A stretch of 57,195 nt of DNA from Chloroflexota bacterium (GTDB lineage: Bacteria; Chloroflexota; Anaerolineae; Promineifilales; Promineifilaceae). The notes beneath the pieces are model-generated. The model was not told the DNA's origin. It was given only the letters and a program-made list of their open reading frames with translations, and searched no databases. The translations under genes were made by a program, and so were the position numbers. The stretch is taken from NCBI GenBank assembly GCA_013112725.1, contig JABFFZ010000030.1:1-57195 (forward strand), in the 5' to 3' direction. Shown in pieces: positions 8,511 to 15,692 of this stretch; within the stretch, counting starts at the first letter, position 1; each line of letters starts with the position of its first letter.

Positions 8511-8897
8511 TTGAACCGTTATTTGTTAATCGCCGTCGGTGCGGCGTTCGGGGCGAATGCCCGTTACCTGGTAAACGCTTGGGCGGCGAACCGGCTGGGC
8601 GCCGAATTTCCCTATGGCACCTTCATCGTCAATGTGGTGGGCAGTTTCTTCTTAGGCTTTTTGCTCACTTTGAGTACGGGGCGGTTGCAGCTTTCCCCCG
8701 AAGCCCGGCTGTTGTTCGCCGTCGGTTTTTTGGGATCGTTTACCACCTTTTCCTCACTGACGGTGGAGACGTTGAACTTGGGGCGCGAAACCGGATTCTG
8801 GTGGGGCCTGGCCAATATCGTGGGCAGTAATGTGGCCGGATTGGCCAGCGCCTTATTGGGCATATTTCTGGCGCGCTGGTTACAGGGTGGAGGATAG
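8511..8897 (+). CDS. crcB: Fluoride ion channel CrcB/Fluc
   Basis: 128 residues starting at TTG 8511; no better start is seen and the reading NRYLLIAVGAAFGANARY fits the family N-terminus. Four hydrophobic helices are evident. Family hallmarks are present: GANARY in helix 1, GTFIVNVVGSF in helix 2 with the pore Asn, and GFLGSFTTFSSL in helix 3 with the Phe and Ser/Thr residues lining the path. It works as a dual-topology dimer exporting fluoride from the cytoplasm. The next gene encodes a DUF190 protein, a common partner of CrcB. Confidence 0.93.
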   Translation: MNRYLLIAVGAAFGANARYLVNAWAANRLGAEFPYGTFIVNVVGSFFLGFLLTLSTGRLQLSPEARLLFAVGFLGSFTTFSSLTVETLNLGRETGFWWGLANIVGSNVAGLASALLGIFLARWLQGGG

Positions 8898-8930
8898 ATG
8901 GCTGGCTCTACAGGATTTCATGGGGTTCGG

Positions 8931-8993
8931 CGTGACGAGTGACGAGTGATGCGTGTGGTCTCTCTGGTCACGCATCACTCGTCACGTATCACG
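8931..8993. repeat. GACGAGT-family palindrome
   Basis: Left part is CGTGACGAGTGACGAGTGATGCGTG and right part is its near complement CACGCATCACTCGTCACG, with a short spacer. It uses the 7-base GACGAGT word that forms the 25-unit array at 10750-10924. Confidence 0.7.
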
Positions 8994-9024
8994 TTTCCTC
9001 CCCAAAGAGCTAACGGATAAAACT

Positions 9025-10344
9025 ATGCAACTACAAGGCAAGGCGCTGCGCGTTATCATTTATATTGGCGAAAGTGACCACTACCAGGGTAAGGCGTTGC
9101 ACATGGCGCTGCTGCATTTCTTGAAGCAGGAAGGGGCGTCTGGGGCGACGGTGGTGCGCGGGCTGGCCGGTTTTGGCGCGCACAGCCGCATTCACACCGC
9201 CAGCATTGTAGACCTTTCCACCGACCTGCCCATACGCCTGGAATGGGTAGACGAACCGGCGCTGGTGGAGCGGCTGCTGCCCCAAATTCGCCAGATGATA
9301 GATGACGGCCTGATCACGGTGGATGAGGTGAATGTGGTGCAGTACGCGCCAGGCCGCCGCCCGGACCCATTAGCCCAGCCGGTGCAAGACGTGATGCGCC
9401 GCGAAGTGGTTACCGTTTCCCCGCATACGCCGGCCGTGGAAGTGGTGACCTTGCTGCTGCAAAAGGGGTATCGCAGTCTGCCGGTAGTGGATGGCGACGG
9501 CCGTATCCAGGGCATCATCACCGATGGTGACCTGCTGCGGCGCGCCGGCCTGCAAGCCCGCCTGGATTTGCAGCCGGAATTGTCTGACGCCGGCTGGCAG
9601 CAGCAGTTGGCCGCGTTGCGCGCGCAGGGCGGCACGGCCGTAGACTTGATGACCAGTCCCGTGCATACCATTGCCGCCGCCGACCCCTTGCAGCAGGCGG
9701 TGGCGCTCATGGCCGCCCACCATTTGAAGCGGCTGCCGGTGGTGGATGGACACGGCCGTCTGGCCGGTTGGATCAGCCGCGTAGACATCTTGCGCGCCAT
9801 CGAATATCACCAGCCCGCCGCCACGGAACCGGAACAGACGCTAACCGGCGCGCCCGGTGGGGCCACCATTGCCGAATTGATGTACCGGGATGTGCCTACC
9901 GTCGCCCCCCAGGCTACCTTAGAAAAAATTATGCTGGCGCTGGAGCAAAACAGCCGCCGCCGGGCAGTGGTGGTGGATAGTGAGCGGCGGCCCCTGGGCA
10001 TGATCACCGACGGCGATTTGCTGCGCCGCGCGCCAGAAGCGGCCCGCCCTGGCCTGTGGCAGCGGTTACGCAGCCTGCTGGGGGGAACATCTGCGCTGCC
10101 CGCCCCCTTCGTCTTACCGGAGGTCACGGCCACGGCCGCCGACCTGATGTCTGCGCCGGCCATTACCATTCCAGTCACGGCCGTGCCCGCTGCTGCTTTG
10201 CGTCTGATGGTGCAACAGGGGATTAAACGATTGCCGGTGGTAGATGGGGACGGCCGTCTGGTGGGGTTGCTCGGTCGGGGCAGTTTGCTGCGTGGTTTGC
10301 TGGCCCCGGCTGATGCGGGCGCTCCTGATGCGGGCGCGGCATGA
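9025..10344 (+). CDS. DUF190 protein fused to four CBS domains
   Basis: 439 residues from ATG 9025. The in-frame start at 8953 would translate the GACGAGT repeat and is rejected. Residues ~1-105 are a DUF190 (ferredoxin-like, PII-resembling) domain. Four CBS motifs follow as two Bateman pairs: DVMRREVVTVSPHT (~118), DLMTSPVHTIAAAD (~208), ELMYRDVPTVAPQA (~289) and DLMSAPAITIPVTA (~373), each with a VVDG/VVDS-type nucleotide-binding segment. The CBS pairs should bind adenosine nucleotides. DUF190 genes often accompany crcB, so a regulatory role in fluoride export is plausible. No strong Shine-Dalgarno is seen. Confidence 0.85.
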   Translation: MQLQGKALRVIIYIGESDHYQGKALHMALLHFLKQEGASGATVVRGLAGFGAHSRIHTASIVDLSTDLPIRLEWVDEPALVERLLPQIRQMIDDGLITVDEVNVVQYAPGRRPDPLAQPVQDVMRREVVTVSPHTPAVEVVTLLLQKGYRSLPVVDGDGRIQGIITDGDLLRRAGLQARLDLQPELSDAGWQQQLAALRAQGGTAVDLMTSPVHTIAAADPLQQAVALMAAHHLKRLPVVDGHGRLAGWISRVDILRAIEYHQPAATEPEQTLTGAPGGATIAELMYRDVPTVAPQATLEKIMLALEQNSRRRAVVVDSERRPLGMITDGDLLRRAPEAARPGLWQRLRSLLGGTSALPAPFVLPEVTATAADLMSAPAITIPVTAVPAAALRLMVQQGIKRLPVVDGDGRLVGLLGRGSLLRGLLAPADAGAPDAGAA

Positions 10345-10376
10345 CAGTTGTCATGCCCAGGTGGTGACACTCGTTA

Positions 10377-10406
10377 CTGACCTGTAAATCTCCAAAGCAC
10401 TATATT
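10377..10406 (+). promoter_or_regulatory. Predicted leaderless promoter of the second arsR
   Basis: TATATT at 10401-10406 is a good -10 box. CTGACC at 10377-10382 with an 18-base spacer is a fair -35. Transcription would begin at or next to 10414, the A of the ATG, which predicts a leaderless mRNA. Confidence 0.5.
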
Positions 10407-10423
10407 CAGAGTTATGAATATAG
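10400..10423 (+). promoter_or_regulatory. Operator overlapping the arsR start codon
   Basis: CTATATTCA-N6-TGAATATAG, a perfect 9-base inverted repeat spanning the -10 box through the first codons of the ArsR gene. The size and symmetry fit an ArsR/SmtB dimer site (TTCA-N6-TGAA core). Binding would block polymerase directly. Confidence 0.7.
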
Positions 10424-10758
10424 TGACCGAATCTGACCCCTTTATTGTACAAGCGAATTACTTTAAGGCTTTAGCCCATCCTATTCGGTTACAAATCCTG
10501 GCAATTTTGCGCCAGGGCGAAGCGTGTGTCTGCCATCTGGAAGCCATTTTACAGCGGCGGCAGGCGTATATTTCGCAGCAGCTCATGGTGCTGAAGGAGG
10601 CCGGACTGCTGGCCGAGCGCAAAGAGGGGTTGTTTGTTTTTTACAGCCTGACCGATCCCCGTCTGGGGACTATTTTGGACAGCAGCTTACCGGACGTGCC
10701 GTTACCGGCCGCGCCGATGAATGGGTGCGCCTGCCCAACTTGTGTGCGTGACGAGTGA
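10414..10758 (+). CDS. arsR: ArsR/SmtB-family metalloregulator with CVC motif
   Basis: 114 residues. A winged-helix fold: helix-turn-helix region at ~45-70 (RRQAYISQQLMVLKEAGLL). Residues ~32-38 read ACVCHLE, matching the As/Cd/Pb-sensing CVC motif in the helix of ArsR proteins. The C-terminus adds CACPTC, which could supply a third thiolate ligand. The last codons (RDE, stop) are encoded by the first GACGAGT unit of the following array, so the array has replaced or trimmed the original 3' end. It probably represses itself and the downstream redox genes (10987-14217), although the 175-base array lies between. Confidence 0.9.
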   Translation: MNIVTESDPFIVQANYFKALAHPIRLQILAILRQGEACVCHLEAILQRRQAYISQQLMVLKEAGLLAERKEGLFVFYSLTDPRLGTILDSSLPDVPLPAAPMNGCACPTCVRDE

Positions 10759-10924
10759 CGAGTGACGAGTGACGAGTGACGAGTGACGAGTGACGAGTGA
10801 CGAGTGACGAGTGACGAGTGACGGGTGACGGGTGACGAGTGACGGGTGACGGGTGACGAGTGACGAGTGACGAGTGACGAGTGACGAGTGACGAGTGACG
10901 AGTGACGAGTGACGAGTGACGAGT
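10750..10924. repeat. Tandem array of 25 GACGAGT units
   Basis: Exactly 25 head-to-tail 7-base units, mostly GACGAGT, with four GACGGGT variants clustered in the middle. The first unit holds the arsR stop. Because 7 is not a multiple of 3, all frames are read in turn and the plus strand carries TGA repeatedly. A complementary tail (TCACGCATCACTCGTCACGC) follows at ~10937-10965. The same word is used as shorter palindromes at 8931-8993, 12650-12716 and 38949-39010. Confidence 0.95.
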
Positions 10925-10986
10925 GACCAAAGAATTCTCACGCATCACTCGTCACGCATCACGCATCAAGCAAGGAAAGTAACGAA

Positions 10987-11436
10987 ATGGTTGAGTATCT
11001 CGAATTCACACTGGACAAATTTACGTTTAAGGTGGCCACAGACCGGTATTACCACCCGGATGGCGTTTGGGCGAAGGAGATGGACGGCCGTGTCACCATC
11101 GGTCTGTCTGACTTTTTGCAGCAGCGCAGCGGGGACATCGCTTTCGCCAAAGTCGCCGACGTGAGTACAACGCTGGCGGCGGGTGACGAGGTCGCCAACA
11201 TTGAAACGATCAAAGTAGATGTCAGCCTGCCCGCGCCGATATCCGGCACAGTAGTGGAAGTGAACCCCCGGCTGGAACTGGAAGCAGAAGTGATTAACCA
11301 GTCGCCTTATGAGGATGGCTGGTTAGCCGTGATCGAAACGGCAAATTGGGAATCTGACCGGGCGAATTTGCTGGACCCGCCAGCCTACTTTGCCCATATG
11401 CAGGCAGAGGCCGAAGAGGATGTCAAAAAGTTATGA
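10987..11436 (+). CDS. GcvH-like lipoyl carrier protein
   Basis: 149 residues. The biotinyl/lipoyl fold of glycine-cleavage H protein is recognisable: IGLSDFLQQRSGDIAF, the lipoyl-lysine hairpin ETIKVDVSLPAPISG with Lys76, and VINQSPYEDGWL. The N-terminus (DKFTFKVATDRYY) differs from housekeeping GcvH, and no gcvT or gcvP lies nearby. It is more likely a dedicated swinging-dithiol carrier. It is the first structural gene after arsR, has AAGGAAAG before the ATG, and overlaps the next gene by four bases (ATGA). Lipoylation is inferred from the motif. Confidence 0.85.
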   Translation: MVEYLEFTLDKFTFKVATDRYYHPDGVWAKEMDGRVTIGLSDFLQQRSGDIAFAKVADVSTTLAAGDEVANIETIKVDVSLPAPISGTVVEVNPRLELEAEVINQSPYEDGWLAVIETANWESDRANLLDPPAYFAHMQAEAEEDVKKL

Positions 11437-11852
11437 CCACAGAAACAGCCAGAGTAGTTGTGGTGCCGTGCAGCGGCATTGGCAAGACGTATGGCACAGT
11501 CAGCCGTGAGGCGGCATATGAGGTGGTGGACGATTTACGGCCAGAAACCAGCCAGCTTGTGCCGCTGTCGCTGCTGGTATTGGGGGAAGAGGGGGCGTGT
11601 ACGGCCGTGTCCCACTATCCGGCCATCACCATTGACGGCTGCAAACTGGCCTGCGCCACCAAAATGGTGCAGGAAAACGGCGGCCAGGTGGCCCATGATC
11701 TGGCCGTGCTGGACGTCTACCGCCGTCACCGCCAGTTCAAACCACAGGGCATTGCCGAACTGAACGAAGGCGGCCAACAACTGGCCCACGCCCTGGCGGA
11801 AGAGGTGGCGGCGCTAATAGACGAGGTGGCGGAGGGGGCCGACTGGATGTAA
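11433..11852 (+). CDS. DGC-domain putative zinc/metal-binding protein 1
   Basis: 139 residues. The conserved DGC motif is at 68-70 (IDGCKLACA). Four likely ligand cysteines are Cys13 (PCSGIGKTYG), Cys56 (GACTAVSHYP), Cys70 and Cys74. This pattern marks the DGC family (PF08859), whose members are annotated only as putative metal-binding proteins. It is translationally coupled to the lipoyl carrier and followed by a diverged paralogue. The Cys arrangement could bind Zn, an Fe-S cluster or a trivalent metalloid; sequence alone cannot say. Confidence 0.8.
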   Translation: MTTETARVVVVPCSGIGKTYGTVSREAAYEVVDDLRPETSQLVPLSLLVLGEEGACTAVSHYPAITIDGCKLACATKMVQENGGQVAHDLAVLDVYRRHRQFKPQGIAELNEGGQQLAHALAEEVAALIDEVAEGADWM

Positions 11853-11912
11853 TTGAGTAATTGCGTAATTGGTCGGTTCAATTACCCAATTACCCAGTTA
11901 CCTGATTACCGG
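11853..11912. repeat. AATTACCC filler repeat between the DGC genes
   Basis: AATTGAGTAATTGCGTAATTGG on one side and CAATTACCCAATTACCCAG on the other form an imperfect palindrome. It interrupts an otherwise overlapping operon and is followed by an AAGGAGG ribosome binding site for the next gene. Confidence 0.6.
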
Positions 11913-11933
11913 CCTCAGGATAAGGAGGCAACC

Positions 11934-12692
11934 ATGCCTGAGATACGACCCAAAAAAGTAGGAATTGTGGCCTGTTCCGGCGAGGAAATAGCCGAGGGTA
12001 CGGTGACGCGGCTGGCCGCGTTGCGTGTGTTAGAAACGCTGCGCCCCGAAGAAACCGTCACCATTTGCCTGCCGCTTTTCCTGGCGGGCGGCGAGGGCGA
12101 CCGCGCCTTTGCCCGTTATTACCCGACCATTGCCGTGGACGGCTGCGACCTACGCTGCGCAGCCCGCGCCACGGAGATGTACTCCGGCAAACCGGCCGCC
12201 AGCGTGGTAGTGACGGACATGGTGGCCGAAGCGGGCATTGGGCCCGTAGACGGCCGTCGCCGTTTGAACGAAGCGGGACAGCAGGCGGTAGAGGCAACGG
12301 CCGCGCGCGTGGCTGGCCTGGTGGATGAACTATTGGCCCCCTTTGCCGGTCGCCGCCCGATGGAACCTGTCCCTCTGACCGTGCAGCAGCCCACCTCGGC
12401 CTCTTGCGCCTGTGGCTCCGGCATTCCCGTGCAAACGATAGCCGTCAACGGGGAAACGGTGACGCTGGTGGCGCTGCCGCTCATCCTGGCCCAGTTCCAT
12501 GAAGAAGGGAAACGGCCGTCAGCCGAGACCACCCACGAACTGTTACAGGCCACCCAGATTTACAATCCCATCCCCGCCGGCCAGGCGGAACTCTATGCCC
12601 ATGCACTGGAAGAGGAATATGCCCGCTATTGGCAGGGCGTGACCAGCCAATCACTCGTCACTCGTCACCCGTCACTCGTCAGTGATACGTGA
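11934..12692 (+). CDS. DGC-domain protein 2 with C-terminal extension
   Basis: 252 residues from ATG 11934, preceded by AAGGAGG; the longer frame would translate the filler repeat. Residues 1-145 repeat the DGC fold of the upstream gene, with Cys14, Cys45, Cys71 and Cys75 equivalent. A second part (~150-240) opens with CACGSG and then VALPLILAQFHEEGKRP and TQIYNPIPAGQAELY, a segment I do not recognise. The last ~15 residues (SQSLVTRHPSLVSDT) are plainly translated GACGAGT-type repeat, so the natural C-terminus has been overwritten. A paralogous pair in one operon suggests a hetero-oligomer. Confidence 0.8.
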   Translation: MPEIRPKKVGIVACSGEEIAEGTVTRLAALRVLETLRPEETVTICLPLFLAGGEGDRAFARYYPTIAVDGCDLRCAARATEMYSGKPAASVVVTDMVAEAGIGPVDGRRRLNEAGQQAVEATAARVAGLVDELLAPFAGRRPMEPVPLTVQQPTSASCACGSGIPVQTIAVNGETVTLVALPLILAQFHEEGKRPSAETTHELLQATQIYNPIPAGQAELYAHALEEEYARYWQGVTSQSLVTRHPSLVSDT

Positions 12693-12716
12693 CGAGTGAC
12701 GAGTGATGTGTGACCA
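12650..12716. repeat. GACGAGT-family palindrome overlapping a gene end
   Basis: TCACTCGTCACTCGTCACCCGTCACTCGTC followed by GACGAGTGACGAGTGATG. The left arm is coding (last residues of the DGC protein); the right arm is intergenic. Confidence 0.7.
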
Positions 12717-12747
12717 ACGCATCACGCATTACGGAGGAGATAAGCAA

Positions 12748-13197
12748 ATGAGCCGCACGGCCGTATACCACACCACCGTCAATTGGAAAGGGGAACATTG
12801 GGGGCACATTGTCATGGGCAATGGGCCGGAGATGGATTTCTCTGCGCCGCCGGACGCGCAAGGGCACGCGGGTGTATTCACGCCCGAAGATGCCTTTGTG
12901 GCCGCCGCCAACACCTGCATCATGATGATGTTCATCTGGGCGGCGGAGCGGTTTAAGCTGCCCCTGCTCTCTTACGCATGCCGGGCCGAAGGTACCAAGC
13001 TGATTGAACTAGACCGGACGGAGATATTTACCCACCTGCGCTTTTACCCGGTGATACGGGTGGCGGCAGAGGGGGTGGACACGGCCGTGATGGAAGCCCG
13101 TGTCCGCCGCGCCCTGCAATCGGCCCAAAAATACAGCCTGGTCGCCAATTCGGTGAAATCCGAAATCATCATCGAGCCAACCATTGAAATTGTGTAA
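12748..13197 (+). CDS. OsmC-like thiol protein lacking the resolving cysteine
   Basis: 149 residues, GGAGGAG before the ATG. OsmC/Ohr fold features: TPEDAFVAAANTC with the peroxidatic-type Cys57 at the start of the central helix, and a C-terminal helix-strand region AQKYSLVANSV. In Ohr/OsmC the latter holds a second Cys (CP-x-S); here it is Tyr-Ser. Another Cys, Cys78, lies on the following strand. Ohr-type enzymes are reduced by lipoylated proteins, and a lipoyl carrier is three genes upstream. Without the second Cys it may transfer a sulfenate, persulfide or arsenothiolate to the carrier rather than form an internal disulfide (inference). Confidence 0.82.
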   Translation: MSRTAVYHTTVNWKGEHWGHIVMGNGPEMDFSAPPDAQGHAGVFTPEDAFVAAANTCIMMMFIWAAERFKLPLLSYACRAEGTKLIELDRTEIFTHLRFYPVIRVAAEGVDTAVMEARVRRALQSAQKYSLVANSVKSEIIIEPTIEIV

Positions 13198-13203
13198 ACG
13201 TTT

Positions 13204-13250
13204 GTAGTAGGCACTTTAGTGCCGTCAATAGGCGATAAATCGCCTACTAC
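13204..13250. repeat. Two-hairpin palindrome with GTAGTAGGC arms (copy A)
   Basis: Outer arms GTAGTAGGC and GCCTACTAC enclose two small hairpins, GGCACTTTAGTGCC and GGCGATAAATCGCC, so the strand can fold as a three-way junction. The same plan recurs at 18730-18778 and 36064-36110. It lies between two co-directional genes. Confidence 0.75.
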
Positions 13251-13268
13251 GAACCGGAGGAGACAATC

Positions 13269-13523
13269 ATGTTAATAACCATTAAAGTGCTAGGCCCTGG
13301 CTGCGCCAACTGCCAACAGGTGGAAGCAGTAGCCAAACAAGCCGTGCGGATGCTGGGCCAACCGGCCCACATCGAGAAAGTAACTGACCGTAGCCAGATC
13401 ATGGCTTACCATCTGCTGGCCACGCCGGGGTTGGTGATCAATGAAAAAGTGGTATCGGCCGGGCGCATCCCCACCGAAGCCGAGGTGACCACCTGGCTGG
13501 CCGACGCCCTGGAAACTGTGTGA
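13269..13523 (+). CDS. Thioredoxin-like CxxC protein
   Basis: 84 residues, a compact thioredoxin fold of the 'redox-active disulfide protein' type: ITIKVLGPGCANCQQVEA with Cys12-x-x-Cys15, a cis-Pro region in LATPGLVIN, and a final helix. CGGAGGAGACAATC precedes the ATG. It presumably shuttles electrons to or from the thiol proteins of this cluster. Its stop (TGA 13521-13523) is 14 bases before the next start. Confidence 0.88.
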   Translation: MLITIKVLGPGCANCQQVEAVAKQAVRMLGQPAHIEKVTDRSQIMAYHLLATPGLVINEKVVSAGRIPTEAEVTTWLADALETV

Positions 13524-13537
13524 AAAGAGAGGCCGAC

Positions 13538-13891
13538 ATGACCGATTACATAGCCTACCATGCCCACCTGGAAGAGCGGCTGGGCCAATTGGGACGGGAA
13601 CTCAGCGGCCCCATGGCCGGTTTTGCCCGCCTGCACCGCAAGGCGGTGGAAGACGGCGCGCTAAGCGGCAAGGTGAAGGAGTTAATGGCTCTGGCCATTA
13701 GCATCGTTGTCCATTGTGATGGCTGCATTGCCTACCATACCCACGACGCCGTTAAAGCTGGCGCTACGCGGGCCGAGCTGCTGGAAACCATCGGCGTCGC
13801 CGTCTTGATGGCCGGCGGGCCGGGATCCATTTATGCCGTACACGCCCTGGATGCTATCGAGCAATTTCTACCGGCAGAATCCGACGCGTGA
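13538..13891 (+). CDS. AhpD-like carboxymuconolactone decarboxylase family protein
   Basis: 117 residues from ATG 13538 (AGAGAGG upstream); a GTG at 13520 is possible. It has the complete AhpD-type proton-relay and redox set: Glu48 in KELMALAIS and CDGCIAYH with Cys60, Cys63 and His67. It is therefore a redox CxxC member, not a true decarboxylase. In mycobacteria AhpD is reduced by a lipoylated acyltransferase, which fits the GcvH-like carrier in this operon. The stop overlaps the start of the next gene (TGATG). Confidence 0.88.
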   Translation: MTDYIAYHAHLEERLGQLGRELSGPMAGFARLHRKAVEDGALSGKVKELMALAISIVVHCDGCIAYHTHDAVKAGATRAELLETIGVAVLMAGGPGSIYAVHALDAIEQFLPAESDA

Positions 13892-14217
13892 TGTATCTAA
13901 ACGGGATTGCCCTGACGCATACGTATCCCTGTCTGGCCGAACCGGGCAAAATCATCGTGGATGGCAAACCGTCCCGGTTGCTGGCAGAGGCGATACCGTA
14001 CCTGGCGACGCTGCCGGGGGTGGTTGCCTACAACCCGGACGCGCCCACGCTGACCTTTCGTCGCCAGCCGGGATTTATGATGCTGTATGCCCACCGGGTA
14101 ACAATTACCCAGGTGTGCAATGCCGATGAAGGGCTGGAACTGCTGGCGGCGCTCGCCGAAGCGATCAACGCCACCTGGGAACACCGGCAGGAACTAACGG
14201 CCGTGACCCATAAGTAA
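13891..14217 (+). CDS. Small conserved-looking protein of unknown function
   Basis: 108 residues from ATG 13891, overlapping the AhpD-like stop by one base, so co-translated. I do not recognise the family. Visible features are a His/Tyr-rich start (ALTHTYPCL), a GKIIVDGKPSRLL segment, a predicted beta-strand pair around FRRQPGFMMLYAHRVTITQVC, and a C-terminal helix. Two Cys (15 and 75) could be functional given the neighbours. Position makes it a probable accessory factor of the same redox system. Confidence 0.7.
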   Translation: MYLNGIALTHTYPCLAEPGKIIVDGKPSRLLAEAIPYLATLPGVVAYNPDAPTLTFRRQPGFMMLYAHRVTITQVCNADEGLELLAALAEAINATWEHRQELTAVTHK

Positions 14218-14333
14218 TGAGCGGCCAAAAATCCGGACAATGCGCCCGCCATCATCCTGATAAGATGACAGATGTCACTCATCACGCGGGTCGTTATCAA
14301 ACATAATTCAACAATGGTTGAACAGGTGATGAT

Positions 14334-15587
14334 ATGAATAGCAAAGCAACACTCTGGGGGGAAGTTGATGAACAAGGATGCCTCATCTTCCCCCCGGAGA
14401 TGGCGACACAATTTAGTTTGCAGCCCGGCGCTAAATTTCGTCTGGAGCCGGATGGCAACCGCATTCAGATGCACCGCCCGGTGACGCACCTGACGAAGGT
14501 GTACATTGAGCCAACCGATCAGTGCAACATCACCTGCCGCACCTGCATTCGCAATGCCTGGAATGAAAACCTGGGTCGCATGACAGATGCGACGTTTGAA
14601 CGCATTTTGGAAAGCGTCCGGCAGCTTGCGCCGGTGCCCACGATTTTTTTTGGTGGACTGGGTGAACCGCTGTTTCACAAACAAACCGTCGCCTGGATTG
14701 CCCGCGCCAAAACAAGTGGGGCGCGGGTTGAGATGATCACCAACGGCACCATGCTCACGGAAAAACGCTCCCGCGCTTTGATTGACGCCGGCCTGGATGT
14801 GATCTGGGTCTCCATTGATGGGGCCACGCCGGAAAGTTATGCCGATGTGCGCCTGGGCGCCGAACTGCCGAAAGTCATTGCCAATCTGTCGCGCTTCCGC
14901 AAGATGCGCCGGGGCAGCCACCGGCCCCGCCCGGAAATTGGTATTGCTTTTGTGGCCATGGCCCGCAACATCCATGATTTGCCGGAAGTGCTGCGCCTCG
15001 GCCGTTCGTTGGGCGCTAAACATTTTTCGGTGAGCAATGTGATGCCTTACACGGCCGATATGCAGGCCGAGATGCTTTATACCCATACTTTGCGCGACAT
15101 CACCTATATGAACTCTCCCTGGCACGCCAAATTGAGTCTGCCGCGTATGGACATCAACGACAAAACGCAGGCTGCCTTTATGCAGGCCTTGCAGAGTGAT
15201 TACAACATTAATTTTGCCGGGAACAGTCTGGGTGGGGCGACCGATGTCTGCAACTTTATTGAGGGCGGTACTGCTTCGATTGGTTGGGATGGTGGCGTTA
15301 GCCCTTGTTGGCCGCTCATGCACAACCACACCAGCTACCTACATGGCAAACCCCACCGATCCCGCCGACATGTGGTAGGCAATGTCAACGAACGGGAGTT
15401 GCTAGACATCTGGCTGGATGAGGCGTATGTCACTTACCGGCAAAAAGTGCAGAGTTTTGCTTTTGCCCCCTGTACTTACTGCGGCGGCTGCGAATTGTCG
15501 GAAGAAAATGAAGAAGATTGTTTTGGTAATGAATTCCCGGCCTGTGGTGGCTGCCTGTGGGCACAAGGCGTCATTCAATGCCCATGA
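14334..15587 (+). CDS. Radical SAM/SPASM-like enzyme with AbrB-like N-terminal domain
   Basis: 417 residues. Residues ~5-50 (LWGEVDEQGCLIFPPEM...GAKFRLEPDGNRI) resemble the swapped-hairpin barrel of AbrB/MazE DNA-binding domains. Then comes a radical SAM barrel with CNITCRTC (Cys64, Cys68, Cys71), the GGLGEPL segment and the VSIDGATPESY motif. The C-terminal ~75 residues are Cys-rich (CTYCGGCELSEEN..CFGNEFPACGGC), matching auxiliary Fe-S binding of SPASM/twitch type. It resembles enzymes annotated as cofactor or peptide modifiers; the substrate is unknown. It lies 116 bases after the redox operon, with a 6-4-6 inverted repeat (TTCAAC/GTTGAA, ~14307-14322) upstream. Confidence 0.85.
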   Translation: MNSKATLWGEVDEQGCLIFPPEMATQFSLQPGAKFRLEPDGNRIQMHRPVTHLTKVYIEPTDQCNITCRTCIRNAWNENLGRMTDATFERILESVRQLAPVPTIFFGGLGEPLFHKQTVAWIARAKTSGARVEMITNGTMLTEKRSRALIDAGLDVIWVSIDGATPESYADVRLGAELPKVIANLSRFRKMRRGSHRPRPEIGIAFVAMARNIHDLPEVLRLGRSLGAKHFSVSNVMPYTADMQAEMLYTHTLRDITYMNSPWHAKLSLPRMDINDKTQAAFMQALQSDYNINFAGNSLGGATDVCNFIEGGTASIGWDGGVSPCWPLMHNHTSYLHGKPHRSRRHVVGNVNERELLDIWLDEAYVTYRQKVQSFAFAPCTYCGGCELSEENEEDCFGNEFPACGGCLWAQGVIQCP

Positions 15588-15692
15588 TAGCCTGACCTGC
15601 GGCTGTGGCTGAACCTCGATTCTGTCCCCCCGGCCATCCGTGTTATAATGCTGCCATGTCCATGAACCCATGACCCAGACACGGAGAAAGCC

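Noticed and set aside
10750..10924. CRISPR array
   Set aside because: The repeat unit is only seven bases with no spacers, and no cas gene is present.
10670..10948. Minus-strand frames encoding repeated LVTRHSS peptides
   Set aside because: They are translations of the GACGAGT heptamer array in shifted frames and show no start signal or family.
10987..11436. Housekeeping glycine cleavage H protein
   Set aside because: The fold and lipoyl Lys are present, but the N-terminus is atypical, no gcvT or gcvP is nearby, and the neighbours are thiol-redox genes under ArsR. I call it GcvH-like instead.
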